This document shows positions 8,184 through 17,157 of a DNA stretch of 64,000 bases, piece by piece. A model generated the notes under the pieces. The model did no database searches. It was not told where the DNA came from and saw only the letters and a program-made list of their open reading frames with translations. Each line of letters opens with the position of its first letter. Positions within the stretch are counted from its first letter, which is position 1. The translations under genes and the position numbers were made by a program. Source of the stretch: Hyphomonas sediminis (GTDB lineage Bacteria > Pseudomonadota > Alphaproteobacteria > Caulobacterales > Hyphomonadaceae); contig NZ_JAIEZP010000001.1 in assembly GCF_019679475.1 (NCBI RefSeq), forward strand, positions 992,001 through 1,056,000, read 5' to 3'.

Positions 8184-9854
8184 CTAGTTCAGCCCTTCAA
8201 TCTGGCCTTCAGCGTTGAGGTGGATGTGTTCGGCGGCTGGGTGGCGGGGCAGGCCGGGCATGGTCATGATGTCGCCGCAGATGGCGACAACGAAGCCGGC
8301 CCCCGCCGCCAGGCGCACTTCGCGCAGGCGCACGACATGGCCCTCCGGCGCGCCAAGCAGGGCAGGGTCTGTCGAGAAGCTATACTGCGTCTTGGCCATG
8401 CAGACGGGCAGATGGCCAAAGCCGGCCTTTTCCCAGGCGGCGAGCTGGTTCTTTACGGCGCGCGTGGCCTCTACACGGTCTGCCCGGTAGATGGACTTTG
8501 CCACTGTCTCGATCTTTTCCAGCAGAGAGAGATTGTCCGGGTAGAGAGGTTTGAAGGCGGCCGTGCCCTGTTCGATCAGCTGGACAACGCCGCGGGCGAG
8601 ATCCTCAGTGCCCTCGCCGCCCTCTGCCCAATGCGTGCAGAGAGAGACCGGAACGGCGAGCTTTTCGCAATATGCCTGAAGGGCGTGGACTTCGCCTTCT
8701 GTATCCGTGTTGAAGCGGTTGATGCCCACGATGACGGGCAGGCCATAGCTGCGCAGATTCTCGATATGGCGAGCAAGGTTAGCAAGGCCCTTTTCGAGCG
8801 CCTCATAGCTGACCTTGCCGAGTTCGTCCTTGGCCAGGCCGCCATGCATCTTCAGGGCACGGATCGTGGCAACCAGGACGACGGCATCGGGCGCAAGGCC
8901 CGCCTGGCGGCATTTGATGTCCAGGAATTTCTCTGCGCCAAGGTCTGCGCCGAAGCCGGCTTCGGTGACGACATAATCCGACATTTTCAGCGCCGAGGCC
9001 GTGGCGATGACGGAGTTGCAGCCATGAGCGATGTTGGCGAAAGGGCCGCCATGCACGAGGCAGGGGTTGTTTTCCAGCGTCTGGACAAGGTTTGGCAGCA
9101 TCGCGTCGCGCAGGAGGGCCATCATGGCGCCGGTGGCTTTGATGTCAGCAGCGGTGACGGCAACCTTTTCGCGCGTATAGCCGACGATGATGCGGGAGAG
9201 GCGGGCTTCCAGATCCTCAGCATCGGCGGCGAGGCAGAGGATGGCCATGACCTCGGAGGCGACGGTGATGTCGAAGCCGGTTTCCGACGGAGATCCATTA
9301 CCGGGGCCGCCGAGGCCGGAGACGATATTCCTCAGGCTACGGTCGTTCATGTCCATGACGCGGCGCCAGCTGGTGCGCACGGTTTCGAGCCGGGGCTCGC
9401 CGCCCCAATGGATGTGATTGTCCACCATGGCGGAGAGGAGATTGTGGGCCGAAGTGATGGCGTGGAAATCGCCCGTGAAATGCAGGTTGATGTCTTCCAT
9501 CGGCACGATCTGGGCGAGGCCGCCGCCGGTGGCGCCGCCCTTCATGCCGAAGCAGGGACCAAGGGAGGGTTCGCGCAGGCAGAGCAGGGTCTTTGCGCCG
9601 ATCCGGTTCATCGCATCGGCCAGGCCGATGGAGGTGGTGGTTTTGCCTTCGCCCGCCGGGGTAGGGTTGATCGCGGTGACGAGGATCAGCTTGCCATTTG
9701 GCCGGGCTGCCTGACGGGCAAGGAAAGTCGCCGACAGCTTGGCCTTGTCATGGCCATAGGGAATGATGTCTTCGGCGCCCGCGCCGATCCGTTCGGCAAT
9801 CTTCTGGATCGGGAGTTTCTTCGCCGCGCGGGCAATCTCGATATCGCTGGCCAT
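8184..9854 (-). CDS. fhs: Formate--tetrahydrofolate ligase
   Basis: A 556-aa enzyme that makes 10-formyl-THF from formate, THF and ATP in the cytosol. The family P-loop [15 protein letters not shown] is near residue 67. Conserved blocks such as [25 protein letters not shown] and [13 protein letters not shown] are intact. Length matches the family exactly if translation begins at the ATG at 9854 (MASDIEIA), 11 nt after AAGGGGAG; the frame is open further upstream but without homology. It is divergent from rph. folD, its partner in one-carbon metabolism, is 46 kb away. Confidence 0.98.
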   Translation of the reverse strand: MASDIEIARAAKKLPIQKIAERIGAGAEDIIPYGHDKAKLSATFLARQAARPNGKLILVTAINPTPAGEGKTTTSIGLADAMNRIGAKTLLCLREPSLGPCFGMKGGATGGGLAQIVPMEDINLHFTGDFHAITSAHNLLSAMVDNHIHWGGEPRLETVRTSWRRVMDMNDRSLRNIVSGLGGPGNGSPSETGFDITVASEVMAILCLAADAEDLEARLSRIIVGYTREKVAVTAADIKATGAMMALLRDAMLPNLVQTLENNPCLVHGGPFANIAHGCNSVIATASALKMSDYVVTEAGFGADLGAEKFLDIKCRQAGLAPDAVVLVATIRALKMHGGLAKDELGKVSYEALEKGLANLARHIENLRSYGLPVIVGINRFNTDTEGEVHALQAYCEKLAVPVSLCTHWAEGGEGTEDLARGVVQLIEQGTAAFKPLYPDNLSLLEKIETVAKSIYRADRVEATRAVKNQLAAWEKAGFGHLPVCMAKTQYSFSTDPALLGAPEGHVVRLREVRLAAGAGFVVAICGDIMTMPGLPRHPAAEHIHLNAEGQIEGLN

Positions 9855-9942
9855 ACGTGTCGTTTCTCCCCTTGGCAGCACCGGTGTAGACAGCCAGCGC
9901 AAAACCCGCAAATCAGGCCCTCAGCTAGAAGGATTCCCGAAG

Positions 9943-10671
9943 ATGCCAAATCTTGTTCGCCCCTCGGGCCGCGCTTTTGACGAGCTGCGCCCGCTTTCAA
10001 TGGAAACCGGTGTGACGCGCTATGCCGAAGGCTCCTGCCTGGTCAAGTTCGGCCACACCCATGTGCTGTGCACCGCCAGCTGGGAGAAGGGCGTGCCTGG
10101 CTGGATGAAGGGCAAGGGCGAGGGCTGGGTGACAGGGGAGTACGGCATGCTGCCGCGCGCCACCCATACGCGTGGCCGCCGGGAAGCGGCCGCCGGCAAG
10201 CAATCTGGCCGCACGCAGGAAATCCAGCGCCTGATCGGGCGCTCCATGCGCTCGGTGGTGAACCTGGCGGCGTTGGGCGAAAACACGCTCACCATCGACT
10301 GCGATGTGCTGCAGGCCGATGGCGGCACGCGCACCGCGTCGATCACTGGCGGTTTCGTCGCCCTGGCGCTCGCCTGCCGTTATCTGCAGACCGAAGGCGT
10401 CATCAAGGCCGATCCGATCATGAAACAGGCGGCGGCTATTTCCGTCGGTCTCTTCCAGAACGCGCCGGTGCTGGACGTTGACTATCCTGAGGATTCGTCG
10501 GGCGAAGCCGACATGAATGTCGTGATGAGCTCCGATGGCGGCTTCATCGAAGTGCAGGGCACGGGCGAAGCCCGCCCGATCGCGCGTGATGAGCTGAGCG
10601 AGATGATGCGCCTGGCCGAGAAAGGCTGCACGGAGCTGTTCGCCGCGCAGCGGGCTGCGCTGGGGCTTTGA
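9943..10671 (+). CDS. rph: Ribonuclease PH
   Basis: A 242-aa phosphorolytic exoribonuclease that trims tRNA 3' ends. It begins [18 protein letters not shown]. Family blocks [49 protein letters not shown] and [19 protein letters not shown] are complete. The ATG at 9943 follows AGAAGGA at about 10 nt; the upstream extension of the frame is antisense to fhs. In many alphaproteobacteria rph is adjacent to hrcA and rdgB. Here two regulator/membrane-protein modules and fhs separate them. Confidence 0.98.
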   Translation: MPNLVRPSGRAFDELRPLSMETGVTRYAEGSCLVKFGHTHVLCTASWEKGVPGWMKGKGEGWVTGEYGMLPRATHTRGRREAAAGKQSGRTQEIQRLIGRSMRSVVNLAALGENTLTIDCDVLQADGGTRTASITGGFVALALACRYLQTEGVIKADPIMKQAAAISVGLFQNAPVLDVDYPEDSSGEADMNVVMSSDGGFIEVQGTGEARPIARDELSEMMRLAEKGCTELFAAQRAALGL

Positions 10672-10674
10672 AGG

Positions 10675-10914
10675 CTATTCAGCCGCGACCTTGCGTTCGT
10701 CTTCTTCGCCTTCGGTGTCGAAGACGAGCAGGTCGCCCGGCTGGCATTTGAGTTCGCGGCAGAGCGCTTCCAGCGTGGAGAAGCGGATCGCCTTGGCCTT
10801 GCCGGTCTTGAGGATCGACAGGTTGGCAAGGGTTACCCCGACACGTTCGGAAAGCTCTGTCAGCGACATGCGCCTTTCCAGCAGAACTCGGTCGAGGGTC
10901 ACGCGAATGGTCAT
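10675..10914 (-). CDS. XRE-family regulator (YozG-like)
   Basis: A 79-aa protein that is essentially one Cro/C1-type helix-turn-helix domain: MTIRVTLDRVLLERRMSL, then TELSERVGVTLANLSILKTG, and RFSTLEALCRELKCQPGDLL. A Glu/Lys-rich tail ends it. The ATG at 10914 has GGAG about 10 nt upstream. It lies directly downstream of a DUF2975 membrane protein gene, the pairing known from Bacillus YoaS/YozG. Regulatory targets are unknown. Confidence 0.9.
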   Translation of the reverse strand: MTIRVTLDRVLLERRMSLTELSERVGVTLANLSILKTGKAKAIRFSTLEALCRELKCQPGDLLVFDTEGEEDERKVAAE

Positions 10915-10928
10915 GTCCGGATGGCTCC

Positions 10929-11459
10929 TCAAATCGTCATCTTCTCTTCGTCGCGCAGGCGCGTGCCTTCCCGGAAGACTTGGGAAAGGATGAACAGCGC
11001 CGCCACGGAAATCCACAGTATTAGCTGCGTCGACAGTTTGGGTGGGGCATCGCCAACGAGGCTGGGCAGGGCCCGCACAACAAGAAGCGTCGCGATGCGA
11101 ATAAGTTCCATCACGGCAATGGCAATGCCGATGCGCGACAGGCGGCCGGCATTTTCCGGCACGAAGGGGTCGCCCTCAACCAGCGTCAGCAGGATGCGCC
11201 GCATCTGGATGCAAATGAAGATCACGCCAGGCACAATCACGCAAAGCAGACCGAGCGCGATCACGAAGCTGCCAGGGGAAACGCCTTCTGCCAGCGCTTC
11301 AATCCCGGGCAGGGACGCAGCGCCATTCGAGAGGCTGGCGATGAGGCCAAGCGAGAGAACAGGGATGCCGATGATGCCGAACGCGCCAGCAATCCACATC
11401 GCGACAGTGACCAGCACTGTCATCGCTTCTGCCATGGAATTCCGGCCTGTCTTTGTCAT
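10929..11459 (-). CDS. DUF2975 membrane protein
   Basis: A 176-aa membrane protein with four predicted helices (about 10-34, 60-82, 105-128, 140-160) and the DUF2975 signature between helices 2 and 4 (IQMRRILLTLVEGDPFVPENAGRL is its central loop, about 85-108). The start at 11459 is preferred because AAAAGG lies 7 nt upstream; a GTG 15 nt earlier overlaps that site. It is probably co-transcribed with the downstream XRE regulator, and may sequester it or sense the envelope. That role is inference. Confidence 0.85.
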   Translation of the reverse strand: MTKTGRNSMAEAMTVLVTVAMWIAGAFGIIGIPVLSLGLIASLSNGAASLPGIEALAEGVSPGSFVIALGLLCVIVPGVIFICIQMRRILLTLVEGDPFVPENAGRLSRIGIAIAVMELIRIATLLVVRALPSLVGDAPPKLSTQLILWISVAALFILSQVFREGTRLRDEEKMTI

Positions 11460-11584
11460 ACTCGGCCTTTTCACCCTGCTTGGTTGATGGTTTATGAAGC
11501 GGAACTTTGCCAGCGCGCTGTCCCGTTATTACCGAATAACGATATATAACTTTGCACACAAAGCAAGATTGGAGCCACATACCT

Positions 11585-12202
11585 GTGACGAATGCGTCAG
11601 CCATGCCCCGCCTTGAGCCCGGTAAACTCGTGGCAGCTACACACAACAGAGGCAAGGTCTCTGAACTCAAGGATCTCTTCGAACCCCACGGTTTCGAGGT
11701 TATTTCAGCCCTCGAGCTCGGTCTGGATGAACCTGATGAAACCGAAGATAGCTTTTCGGGCAACGCACTGCTGAAAGCGCGCGCTGCAGCGCGTGCTACA
11801 GGCGCGCCGGCGCTGTCCGATGATTCGGGCCTGTCGGTGACGGCTCTTGGGGGTCAGCCTGGCATCTATTCGGCGCGTTGGGCTGGAGAGCCGCGTGACT
11901 TCTACAAGGCAATGGAGCGGGTCGAAGCGGAACTGAAATCCTCAGGCTCGACCGACCGGTCTGCGAAATTTGTCTGCGCCCTGGCAGTCGTCTGGCCGGA
12001 TGGTACAGAGGCTGTCTATGAAGGCGAAGTCCATGGCGAGCTGGTCTGGCCGCCGCGCGGCGAGAAAGGGTTTGGTTATGACCCGGTTTTCGTCGCCGAT
12101 GGTGAAACGCTCACCTTCGGGGAGATGGACCCAGCGCGCAAACATGGCATGAGCCACCGGGCTAGGGCGGTTGAAAAACTGCGCGCGGCGCTGCTGCCAT
12201 GA
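11585..12202 (+). CDS. rdgB: dITP/XTP pyrophosphatase (RdgB/HAM1 family)
   Basis: A 205-aa house-cleaning NTP pyrophosphatase that removes deaminated purine nucleotides (dITP, XTP). The N-terminus carries [14 protein letters not shown] (substrate loop). Then come [28 protein letters not shown], which holds the catalytic acidic residues, and [11 protein letters not shown], followed by [10 protein letters not shown] at the end. I chose GTG at 11585, with GGAG 9 nt upstream; ATG at 11603 is the alternative and would still leave the fold intact. The stop overlaps hemW by ATGA. Confidence 0.96.
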   Translation: MTNASAMPRLEPGKLVAATHNRGKVSELKDLFEPHGFEVISALELGLDEPDETEDSFSGNALLKARAAARATGAPALSDDSGLSVTALGGQPGIYSARWAGEPRDFYKAMERVEAELKSSGSTDRSAKFVCALAVVWPDGTEAVYEGEVHGELVWPPRGEKGFGYDPVFVADGETLTFGEMDPARKHGMSHRARAVEKLRAALLP

Positions 12203-13371
12203 CCCAGGTTTTTGCGCCGTTCGGCCCGCATTTCGGTTTTGGCCTGTATGTGCACTGGCCCTATTGCACGCGGGTTTGCCCGTATTGCGATTTCAACGTC
12301 TATGCCGCGAAGGATCGGGTGACCGAGCCGCTGGTCTCCGCCATCGCTGACGATATTCGCGCACATCGCCGCAAGCTGCCCCAGCACGGCACGTTGGACA
12401 CTGTTTATTTCGGCGGCGGTACGCCGGCGCTGCTGCGGCCTGAACAGGTGGCGGAAATCCTCAAAGCTGCGTCTGAAACTTTCGGGATCAGCGAAGGGGC
12501 CGAAATAACACTGGAAGCAAATCCCAACGATGTTCTGAGGGCGGATATTGCCGGCCTGCGGAGCGCGGGCGTAACGCGACTGTCGGTGGGTGTCCAATCT
12601 TTGCGGGACGCCGCGCTGGCCTTCCTCGGCCGCGACCATGACGCCGATGCGGGCGCCGAGGCCGTGCGTCGCGCGATGCGTGTTTTCGATTCGGTCTCGA
12701 TGGATCTGATCTATGCCCGACCGGGCCAGTCCCCGGCGAACTGGGAAGCGGAGCTGGCCGATGCATTGGCGCTCGGAGCGCCGCACCTGTCGCTCTACGA
12801 GCTGACATTTGAGCCCGCGACAGCTTTTGGAAAGGCTGCGGCGCGTGGCGATATCACTCCGATGCCAGACGATTCGCAGGCTGATCTTTACGAGCTAACG
12901 CAACAGATGACATCCCGCGCCGGACTCCCCGCCTATGAGGTTTCCAATCATGCGGTTTCTCCCGCCCATCAATCGCGGCACAATCTCGTCTATTGGCGGG
13001 GCGGGGACTGGATCGGGGTTGGGCCCGGCGCGCATGGACGGCTCACAGTTTCGGGCAACCGTTACGCAACCGAAGCCGAGCGCCGGCCGGAAGCCTATAT
13101 TGCCGGCGTGCAGATGCTGCAGGAAGGCTGGGCCGATGCGGGCAAGCTGGAGCCAGTCGAGGTTGCGCGCGAAATCCTGGCGATGGGTCTGCGTGCCGCC
13201 GAGGGTGTGGATCTGCGCCGGGTGGAGCTGGTTTCAGGCAAGTCCATATCGCGCGACAAGATCGGCGTCTTTGCCGAGCAGGGTTGGGTGAAGATGCAGG
13301 GATCGGAGCTCTCGCTTACCGAGAGCGGCCGATTGCTGGCGGACGCTTTGACGGCGCAGCTCGCCCCCTGA
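12199..13371 (+). CDS. hemW: Radical SAM heme chaperone HemW
   Basis: A 390-aa HemW (formerly called oxygen-independent coproporphyrinogen oxidase-like). It binds and delivers heme and uses a [4Fe-4S] cluster. The radical-SAM cysteines are C23, C27 and C30 in the motif [11 protein letters not shown]. The GGGTP motif of the SAM site is present at about residue 71-75. The C-terminal HemN-like domain runs from about 310. It lacks the N-terminal extension that distinguishes true HemN. ATGA overlap with rdgB shows an rdgB-hemW operon, standard in alphaproteobacteria. Confidence 0.96.
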   Translation: MTQVFAPFGPHFGFGLYVHWPYCTRVCPYCDFNVYAAKDRVTEPLVSAIADDIRAHRRKLPQHGTLDTVYFGGGTPALLRPEQVAEILKAASETFGISEGAEITLEANPNDVLRADIAGLRSAGVTRLSVGVQSLRDAALAFLGRDHDADAGAEAVRRAMRVFDSVSMDLIYARPGQSPANWEAELADALALGAPHLSLYELTFEPATAFGKAAARGDITPMPDDSQADLYELTQQMTSRAGLPAYEVSNHAVSPAHQSRHNLVYWRGGDWIGVGPGAHGRLTVSGNRYATEAERRPEAYIAGVQMLQEGWADAGKLEPVEVAREILAMGLRAAEGVDLRRVELVSGKSISRDKIGVFAEQGWVKMQGSELSLTESGRLLADALTAQLAP

Positions 13372-13377
13372 GGCTCT

Positions 13378-14277
13378 TCAGGCGCGCGGGTGAGCGGCGG
13401 CATGGGCCTCGCGCAAGCGCGACGCGTCAATGCCGGTATAGACCTGCGTAGTGGACAGGGAGGCATGACCCAGCAGCGTCTGGATCGCGCGCAGGTCGGC
13501 CCCGTTTGCCAGCAGGTGCGTCGCGAAGGCGTGGCGCAGGGCGTGGGGTGTCGCGGTGTCCGGCAGGCCGAGATAGCCGCGCATTTTCTGCATCAGCCCC
13601 TGAATGAGGCGCGGATTGAGCGCGCCGCCCTTGGCGCCCCGGAAGAGCGGTTGATCCCGCGTGAGCGCCCAGGGGCAAATTTCCGCATACGAATTGATGG
13701 CGTCGCGCACCGCCGGGATCAGCGGCACGAGGCGCACCTTGCCGCCCTTGCCCTTGATGCGCAGACGGTCGGGCGCGGGCTGGTCTGCGCCGGTCAGGCT
13801 GAGCGCTTCGGAGATACGCAGGCCTGCGCCATAGAGCAGGGAGAGGACGGCCGCGTCTCGCGCGTTGATCCAGGGCTCCTGATCGGGCTCGTTTTCGGCT
13901 TCGGAAATCAGGTCGCGCGCCGCATCGATGGAGACGGGCCGGGGCAGGCGCTGGGGCCGGCGGGGGCCTTGAAGGTAGCCGACCTCGGCATTGTTGATGC
14001 CATGGGCGCGGTCAGCCCAACGATAAAGCGCCTTGATCGAGGACAAAACGCGCGCGACGGAAGCGTCCGACAGGCCTTCCCGGCGGCGCTCGGCGAGATA
14101 GGCGCGGATGTCGCGCGCGCGCACATCGCCCAGAATCTTTAGCGACGGCTCGCCGCCCATATGCACGCGCAGGAAGGCAAGAAAAAACGAGAGGTCGCTG
14201 CCATACGCTTCCACCGTTTTGGCCGCCATGCGGCGCTCACGAGTCAGGTGGTCAAGGAAAGCGGGCAGAACGTCCAT
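13378..14277 (-). CDS. xerC: Tyrosine recombinase XerC
   Basis: A 299-aa site-specific recombinase, probably acting with XerD at dif to resolve chromosome dimers. The N-terminal SAM-like core-binding domain is about 1-90. The catalytic residues are all visible: R154 in AGLRISEA, K177 in IKGKGGK, H245 and R248 in HALRH, H271 in LLGH and the nucleophile Y280. It converges on hemW with only a 6-nt gap and no visible terminator. XerC is preferred over XerD from overall length and the N-terminal segment; the distinction is moderate. Confidence 0.92.
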   Translation of the reverse strand: MDVLPAFLDHLTRERRMAAKTVEAYGSDLSFFLAFLRVHMGGEPSLKILGDVRARDIRAYLAERRREGLSDASVARVLSSIKALYRWADRAHGINNAEVGYLQGPRRPQRLPRPVSIDAARDLISEAENEPDQEPWINARDAAVLSLLYGAGLRISEALSLTGADQPAPDRLRIKGKGGKVRLVPLIPAVRDAINSYAEICPWALTRDQPLFRGAKGGALNPRLIQGLMQKMRGYLGLPDTATPHALRHAFATHLLANGADLRAIQTLLGHASLSTTQVYTGIDASRLREAHAAAHPRA

Positions 14278-14320
14278 AGGCTGCAGGGTGCCACGGCGCC
14301 GTTAAGGATGGCTGAAAGGA

Positions 14321-14731
14321 TCAGGCCGCGCGGGCGGCGACAGCCTCAAGCGCATCTATCATGCGCGGCCAGCCTGCCATGGCGCCGCCATAATAATGCG
14401 GCTGGCCTTTCCGGAAGCCGCTTTGTTCCATGCGCAGGCGGGTGCCGGTCGGCGTTGGCGCGAGGGTCCAGATGACGGTGCTGCGCAGGCCGGTCGCGTC
14501 GTCGCCAGCATTCCAGCTATAGGCGAGCGTGCGGCCTGGCTCGACGGTCAGAACTTCGCAATCAACGGTGCCCCAGTCGGCGCGCAACTGGAACCGGTGG
14601 CCGGTGATGGGTGCAAACTCGTTCTTCATCAGCCAATCCTCGATCAGGTGGGGCGTTGTCAGCGCGCGCCAGATTTTTTCGGGCGGGTGGGCAATATCGC
14701 GTTCGATGACGATGGAGCGTGTTTGAGTCAT
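14321..14731 (-). CDS. SRPBCC (AHSA1-like) domain protein
   Basis: A 136-aa START/Bet v1-fold protein: IVIERDIAHPPEKIWRALTTPHLIEDWL at the N-terminus, a central GTVDCEVLTVEPGRTLAYSW, and a C-terminal helix ending GWPRMIDALEAV. These bind hydrophobic ligands; specific ligands are unknown. It overlaps the upstream DUF1801 gene by 4 nt and is the last gene of an ArsR-led operon. ArsR plus SRPBCC neighbours are a recurrent bacterial pairing. Confidence 0.88.
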   Translation of the reverse strand: MTQTRSIVIERDIAHPPEKIWRALTTPHLIEDWLMKNEFAPITGHRFQLRADWGTVDCEVLTVEPGRTLAYSWNAGDDATGLRSTVIWTLAPTPTGTRLRMEQSGFRKGQPHYYGGAMAGWPRMIDALEAVAARAA

Positions 14732-15129
14732 TTCTTCTTTCCGGAGGCGTTCAAATCTGCGGCAGCCCGGATGAGCGCGGTGAAGGCTTTGGCGTTCAGA
14801 TTGTCGTCCTTGTAGAGATCAATGGCGCGGCGCGCATTTCCTTCCAGGCTGGCATTGAAGAGGCCCTGCGGATCTGGCAGCGCCGCGCCCTTGGCGAAGG
14901 TCAGTTTGACCTTGTCCTTGTAAGTCTCGCCTGTGCAGAGGAGGCCGCCCTTTTCCCAGACTGGCACACCACGCCATTTCCATGCTTCGGTGACGCCCGG
15001 CAGGGCAGCATGGATCAGACGGCGGGCCTCGGCGAGCTTTTCCCCGCGCCAGTCTGCCAATTCGGCAATCCGTGCGTCAATCCGTTCGGAGGCTGTGGCC
15101 TCATCGTTGTTGTTCTTTGAGTTCGGCAT
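14728..15129 (-). CDS. DUF1801 domain protein (first of a tandem pair)
   Basis: A 133-aa protein of the DUF1801/YdhG-like fold. Conserved features are an N-terminal helix (IDARIAELADWRGEKLAEARRLIHAALP), the motif EAWKWRGVPVWEKGG, and KVKLTFAKGAALPDP, followed by a C-terminal helix. It starts immediately after the stop of the other DUF1801 gene and overlaps the SRPBCC gene. Function is unknown; members often sit beside AHSA1/SRPBCC and ArsR genes, as here. Confidence 0.87.
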   Translation of the reverse strand: MPNSKNNNDEATASERIDARIAELADWRGEKLAEARRLIHAALPGVTEAWKWRGVPVWEKGGLLCTGETYKDKVKLTFAKGAALPDPQGLFNASLEGNARRAIDLYKDDNLNAKAFTALIRAAADLNASGKKK

Positions 15130-15564
15130 CTAGAGCTTTTCTCCGGGCAGGCGGCTCGCCTGTCTGACCCAATCTGTGAACTGATCTTCGTCAAGTTCGT
15201 CTTCATATATGTCCAGATAGCGCACTTCGGGGTGTTTGGAGGTGCCCTTCGGGACGGGGACGAGCGATGTGCCGCGGAAGAAGGTGACTTTGATGTATTT
15301 GGTGAAGCAATGATAGCTGAGAAACCAACTGTCTTTCTCCAGTCCGTAGAAGGGCGAATTCCATTTCACCGCCTTCTCAACACCGGGCACGGCCCGTTCG
15401 ATTAGCGCGTCCAGCCGGTCGCCGGTCTCGCTTTTCCAGCACGGCATGGCGGCGATATAGGCCTTGACTGGGGCGTCGCCATATCCCTTCGGAATCTGGG
15501 GGTTGCCGCCTGACAACAGCTTTGGTGATGCCTTTTCCGAGGATGACGACGGTTTGCCTGGCAT
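15130..15564 (-). CDS. DUF1801 domain protein (second of a tandem pair)
   Basis: A 144-aa protein with a Ser/Lys-rich N-terminus (1-20) and a DUF1801 core: AVKAYIAAMPCWKSETGDRLDALIERAVPG, then AVKWNSPFYGLE, and a central beta region ending YIKVTFFRGTSLVP. The ATG at 15564 (MPGKPSSSS) lies a few bases after the stop of the 72-aa membrane protein gene; the upstream extension is frame noise. It shares only the family pattern with its neighbour, so the two diverged long ago. Confidence 0.86.
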   Translation of the reverse strand: MPGKPSSSSEKASPKLLSGGNPQIPKGYGDAPVKAYIAAMPCWKSETGDRLDALIERAVPGVEKAVKWNSPFYGLEKDSWFLSYHCFTKYIKVTFFRGTSLVPVPKGTSKHPEVRYLDIYEDELDEDQFTDWVRQASRLPGEKL

Positions 15565-15566
15565 GT

Positions 15567-15785
15567 TCACGCCTTTCTTCTGGCTGACCACCGCGCCGTA
15601 TGGGGCAACGCGAAGAGGTATAGCCCGGAGAGTATCAGCAGCAGAAGCGGCAGCAGGGGTGTGAAGAATGCCCATTCGGGTGGTTCATGGCCGAGGCCCT
15701 GACTCAGGAGCAGGCCAGAGATAAGCAGTACAAAGAAAATTGATACCCAGCGGTGACCCTGACGGACAAATCTGCTCCAGTTCAT
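15567..15785 (-). CDS. Small two-helix membrane protein (72 aa)
   Basis: A 72-aa protein with two hydrophobic segments: VSIFFVLLISGLLLSQGL (about 14-31) and FFTPLLPLLLLILSGLYLFAL (about 40-60), and a basic C-terminus. No family recognised with confidence; the pattern with an N-terminal RQGHRWVSIFF resembles small proteins encoded with ArsR/SRPBCC genes. Its ATG overlaps the ArsR stop by 4 nt. Confidence 0.75.
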   Translation of the reverse strand: MNWSRFVRQGHRWVSIFFVLLISGLLLSQGLGHEPPEWAFFTPLLPLLLLILSGLYLFALPHTARWSARRKA

Positions 15786-16099
15786 TGGTCCATCCTGTTC
15801 AAGAGATCTTCGAGACTGTCGAGGCGGCGCTCCCAGAAGGCGCGCATTTCCTGGGTCCAGTCGATCAGCGGTATCAGCGCTGTGATCTCGGCATGGTAAC
15901 GAGTTTCGCGGCCTTCCTGGTGGCCAGAGACAAGGCCGGCCTGCCTTAGAATGCCGAGATGCTTCGAAACTGCGGGCTGGGAAATGCCCGCCTCCGCTGT
16001 CAGCGCATGAACCGATTGATCGCCCTGCCGGCAGAGGCGTTCGAACAGCGCCCTGCGGGTTGGGTCTGACAAGGCCCGGAAGATGTCGCTGTGTTCCAT
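15782..16099 (-). CDS. ArsR-family transcriptional regulator
   Basis: A 105-aa winged-helix repressor: IFRALSDPTRRALFERLC, then the recognition segment SQPAVSKHLGILRQAGLV and the wing HQEGRETRYHAE. The C-terminal helix LIDWTQEMRAFWERRLDSLEDLL is typical of the subfamily that controls SRPBCC genes. It lacks metal-binding cysteines in the alpha-3 position. ATG at 16099 is preceded directly by a GTG, which could also initiate; no clear Shine-Dalgarno. It heads the operon ArsR, 72-aa membrane protein, two DUF1801 proteins, SRPBCC. Confidence 0.92.
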   Translation of the reverse strand: MEHSDIFRALSDPTRRALFERLCRQGDQSVHALTAEAGISQPAVSKHLGILRQAGLVSGHQEGRETRYHAEITALIPLIDWTQEMRAFWERRLDSLEDLLNRMDQ

Positions 16100-16109
16100 C
16101 ACGGGAAAC

Positions 16110-16161
16110 CCATAACCGGATGGATATGGGTTGTCAATGATTTATAACTGATTGGTTATGG
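16110..16161 (-). promoter_or_regulatory. Candidate ArsR operator region
   Basis: Within 65 bp of the ArsR start there is ATAAC-TGATTG-GTTAT (16144-16159), an exact 5-bp inverted repeat. In addition, CCATAACC (16110-16117) and GGTTATGG (16154-16161) are exact inverse copies 36 bp apart. The site overlaps the last codons of the YcgN gene. Two sites in opposite orientation fit cooperative autorepression; this is inference. Confidence 0.55.
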
Positions 16162-16608
16162 TTCGGTGCCTTCCCAGTCGATCACCCAATCGATCTCATC
16201 TTCCTCGAAGACGGTGTCTTCCGAAACCGTTTGTCCCTGGACGGAGTGTCCAAGCTCGTGAATGCGATGGCGGTCGCCGCAGACAAGATGGTGCCAGGCG
16301 GGAAGGGGTTTGCCCTCGTCGATGAGGCGATAAGCACAGGTGCGCGGCAGCCAGTCGACCTGCTCAACCACCACTGGGGTAAGCTGCACGCAGTCCGGCA
16401 CGTGTGTCTTGCGGTTTGCGTAATCCGAACACTGGCAGGTGGCGCCATCGAACAATTTGCAGTGAAGGCGGGTGTAGGCAAGCGCGCCGGTCTCTTCGTC
16501 CTCGAGCTTTACGATACAGCATTTGCCGCAGCCATCGCAGAGGCTTTCCCACTCTTCGGGGGTCATCTCTTCGAGTGTCTTGGTTTCCCAGAAGGGCTTC
16601 TTTTTCAT
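16156..16608 (-). CDS. YcgN family cysteine-cluster protein (UPF0260)
   Basis: A 150-aa protein with the UPF0260 signature: FWETKTLEEMTPEEWESLCDGCGKCC near the N-terminus, CKLFDGATCQCSDYANR and VPDCVQLTP in the middle, and WLPRTCAYRLI. The cysteine arrangement suggests metal or iron-sulfur binding; the biochemical role of the family is not established. It lies 7 nt downstream of the 92-aa acetyltransferase gene, so they may be co-transcribed. Confidence 0.92.
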   Translation of the reverse strand: MKKKPFWETKTLEEMTPEEWESLCDGCGKCCIVKLEDEETGALAYTRLHCKLFDGATCQCSDYANRKTHVPDCVQLTPVVVEQVDWLPRTCAYRLIDEGKPLPAWHHLVCGDRHRIHELGHSVQGQTVSEDTVFEEDEIDWVIDWEGTEP

Positions 16609-16615
16609 CGCGCTT

Positions 16616-16894
16616 TCAGGCCTTCAGCGAGGCCCATTCGGGGGTCTTGTCGATCAGGGCGCTAGCGTACCAGCAGGAGGAGAGTACACGCTCGCCGCTC
16701 GCTTTGATGTCGTCGATTGCGCGGGCAACGAGGCGTTTGCCAAGGCCGCGCCCACCGATCGCGTCCGGAACGATCGTGTGGGTGATTTTGCGGATGCCGG
16801 GGCTTGGGCGTTCATAGGTGAGGTAGGCTTCGACGCCCTCGACGATCAGACTGTAGCGCTGACGGGTGGCGTCGTGGGTAATTTCGGAACTCAT
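16616..16894 (-). CDS. Mini GNAT acetyltransferase (NATD1/YjdJ type), copy 1
   Basis: A 92-aa protein of the small GCN5-related family. The acetyl-CoA loop is IGGRGLGKRLVARAI and the C-terminus has SSCWYASALIDKTPEW. At this length only the CoA-binding core of GNAT is present. Its ATG overlaps the stop of the 80-aa membrane protein. A paralogue lies at 17158-17445. The acetyl acceptor is unknown. Confidence 0.88.
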   Translation of the reverse strand: MSSEITHDATRQRYSLIVEGVEAYLTYERPSPGIRKITHTIVPDAIGGRGLGKRLVARAIDDIKASGERVLSSCWYASALIDKTPEWASLKA

Positions 16895-17133
16895 GAAAAA
16901 ATATCCGTTTTGTGCGAGCTGAGCTGTTTACGGATCCAGCCCGGCAACAGGAAGAAGGCAATGCCAGTGAGCCACACGGGCGTAAGCACCAGTCCGGCGC
17001 CAATGACTGTGCCGATGTTGTAGGCGGTGCTGGCTGTGCTGTTGGCCGCGATAGCGCCAAGGGCGGCGGCTGCCGTGACCAGCAGTCCGCCAAGTATCCA
17101 GAGAATGCCGACAATTCTCAAAAGGATGCCCAT
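16891..17133 (-). CDS. Small two-helix membrane protein (80 aa)
   Basis: An 80-aa protein with hydrophobic segments at about 4-30 (GILWILGGLLVTAAAALG is the centre) and 38-66, then a basic tail. No recognised family. It lies between two mini-acetyltransferase genes and overlaps the downstream one by 4 nt, so the three are likely one operon. Confidence 0.72.
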   Translation of the reverse strand: MGILLRIVGILWILGGLLVTAAAALGAIAANSTASTAYNIGTVIGAGLVLTPVWLTGIAFFLLPGWIRKQLSSHKTDIFS

Positions 17134-17157
17134 TGGTCTGTCTCCTGTGTGCCGCGA

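Noticed and set aside
8127-9980. 617-aa open frame antisense to fhs
   Set aside because: Mirrors fhs codon bias, has no recognisable motifs, and would overlap the operator and the rph start.
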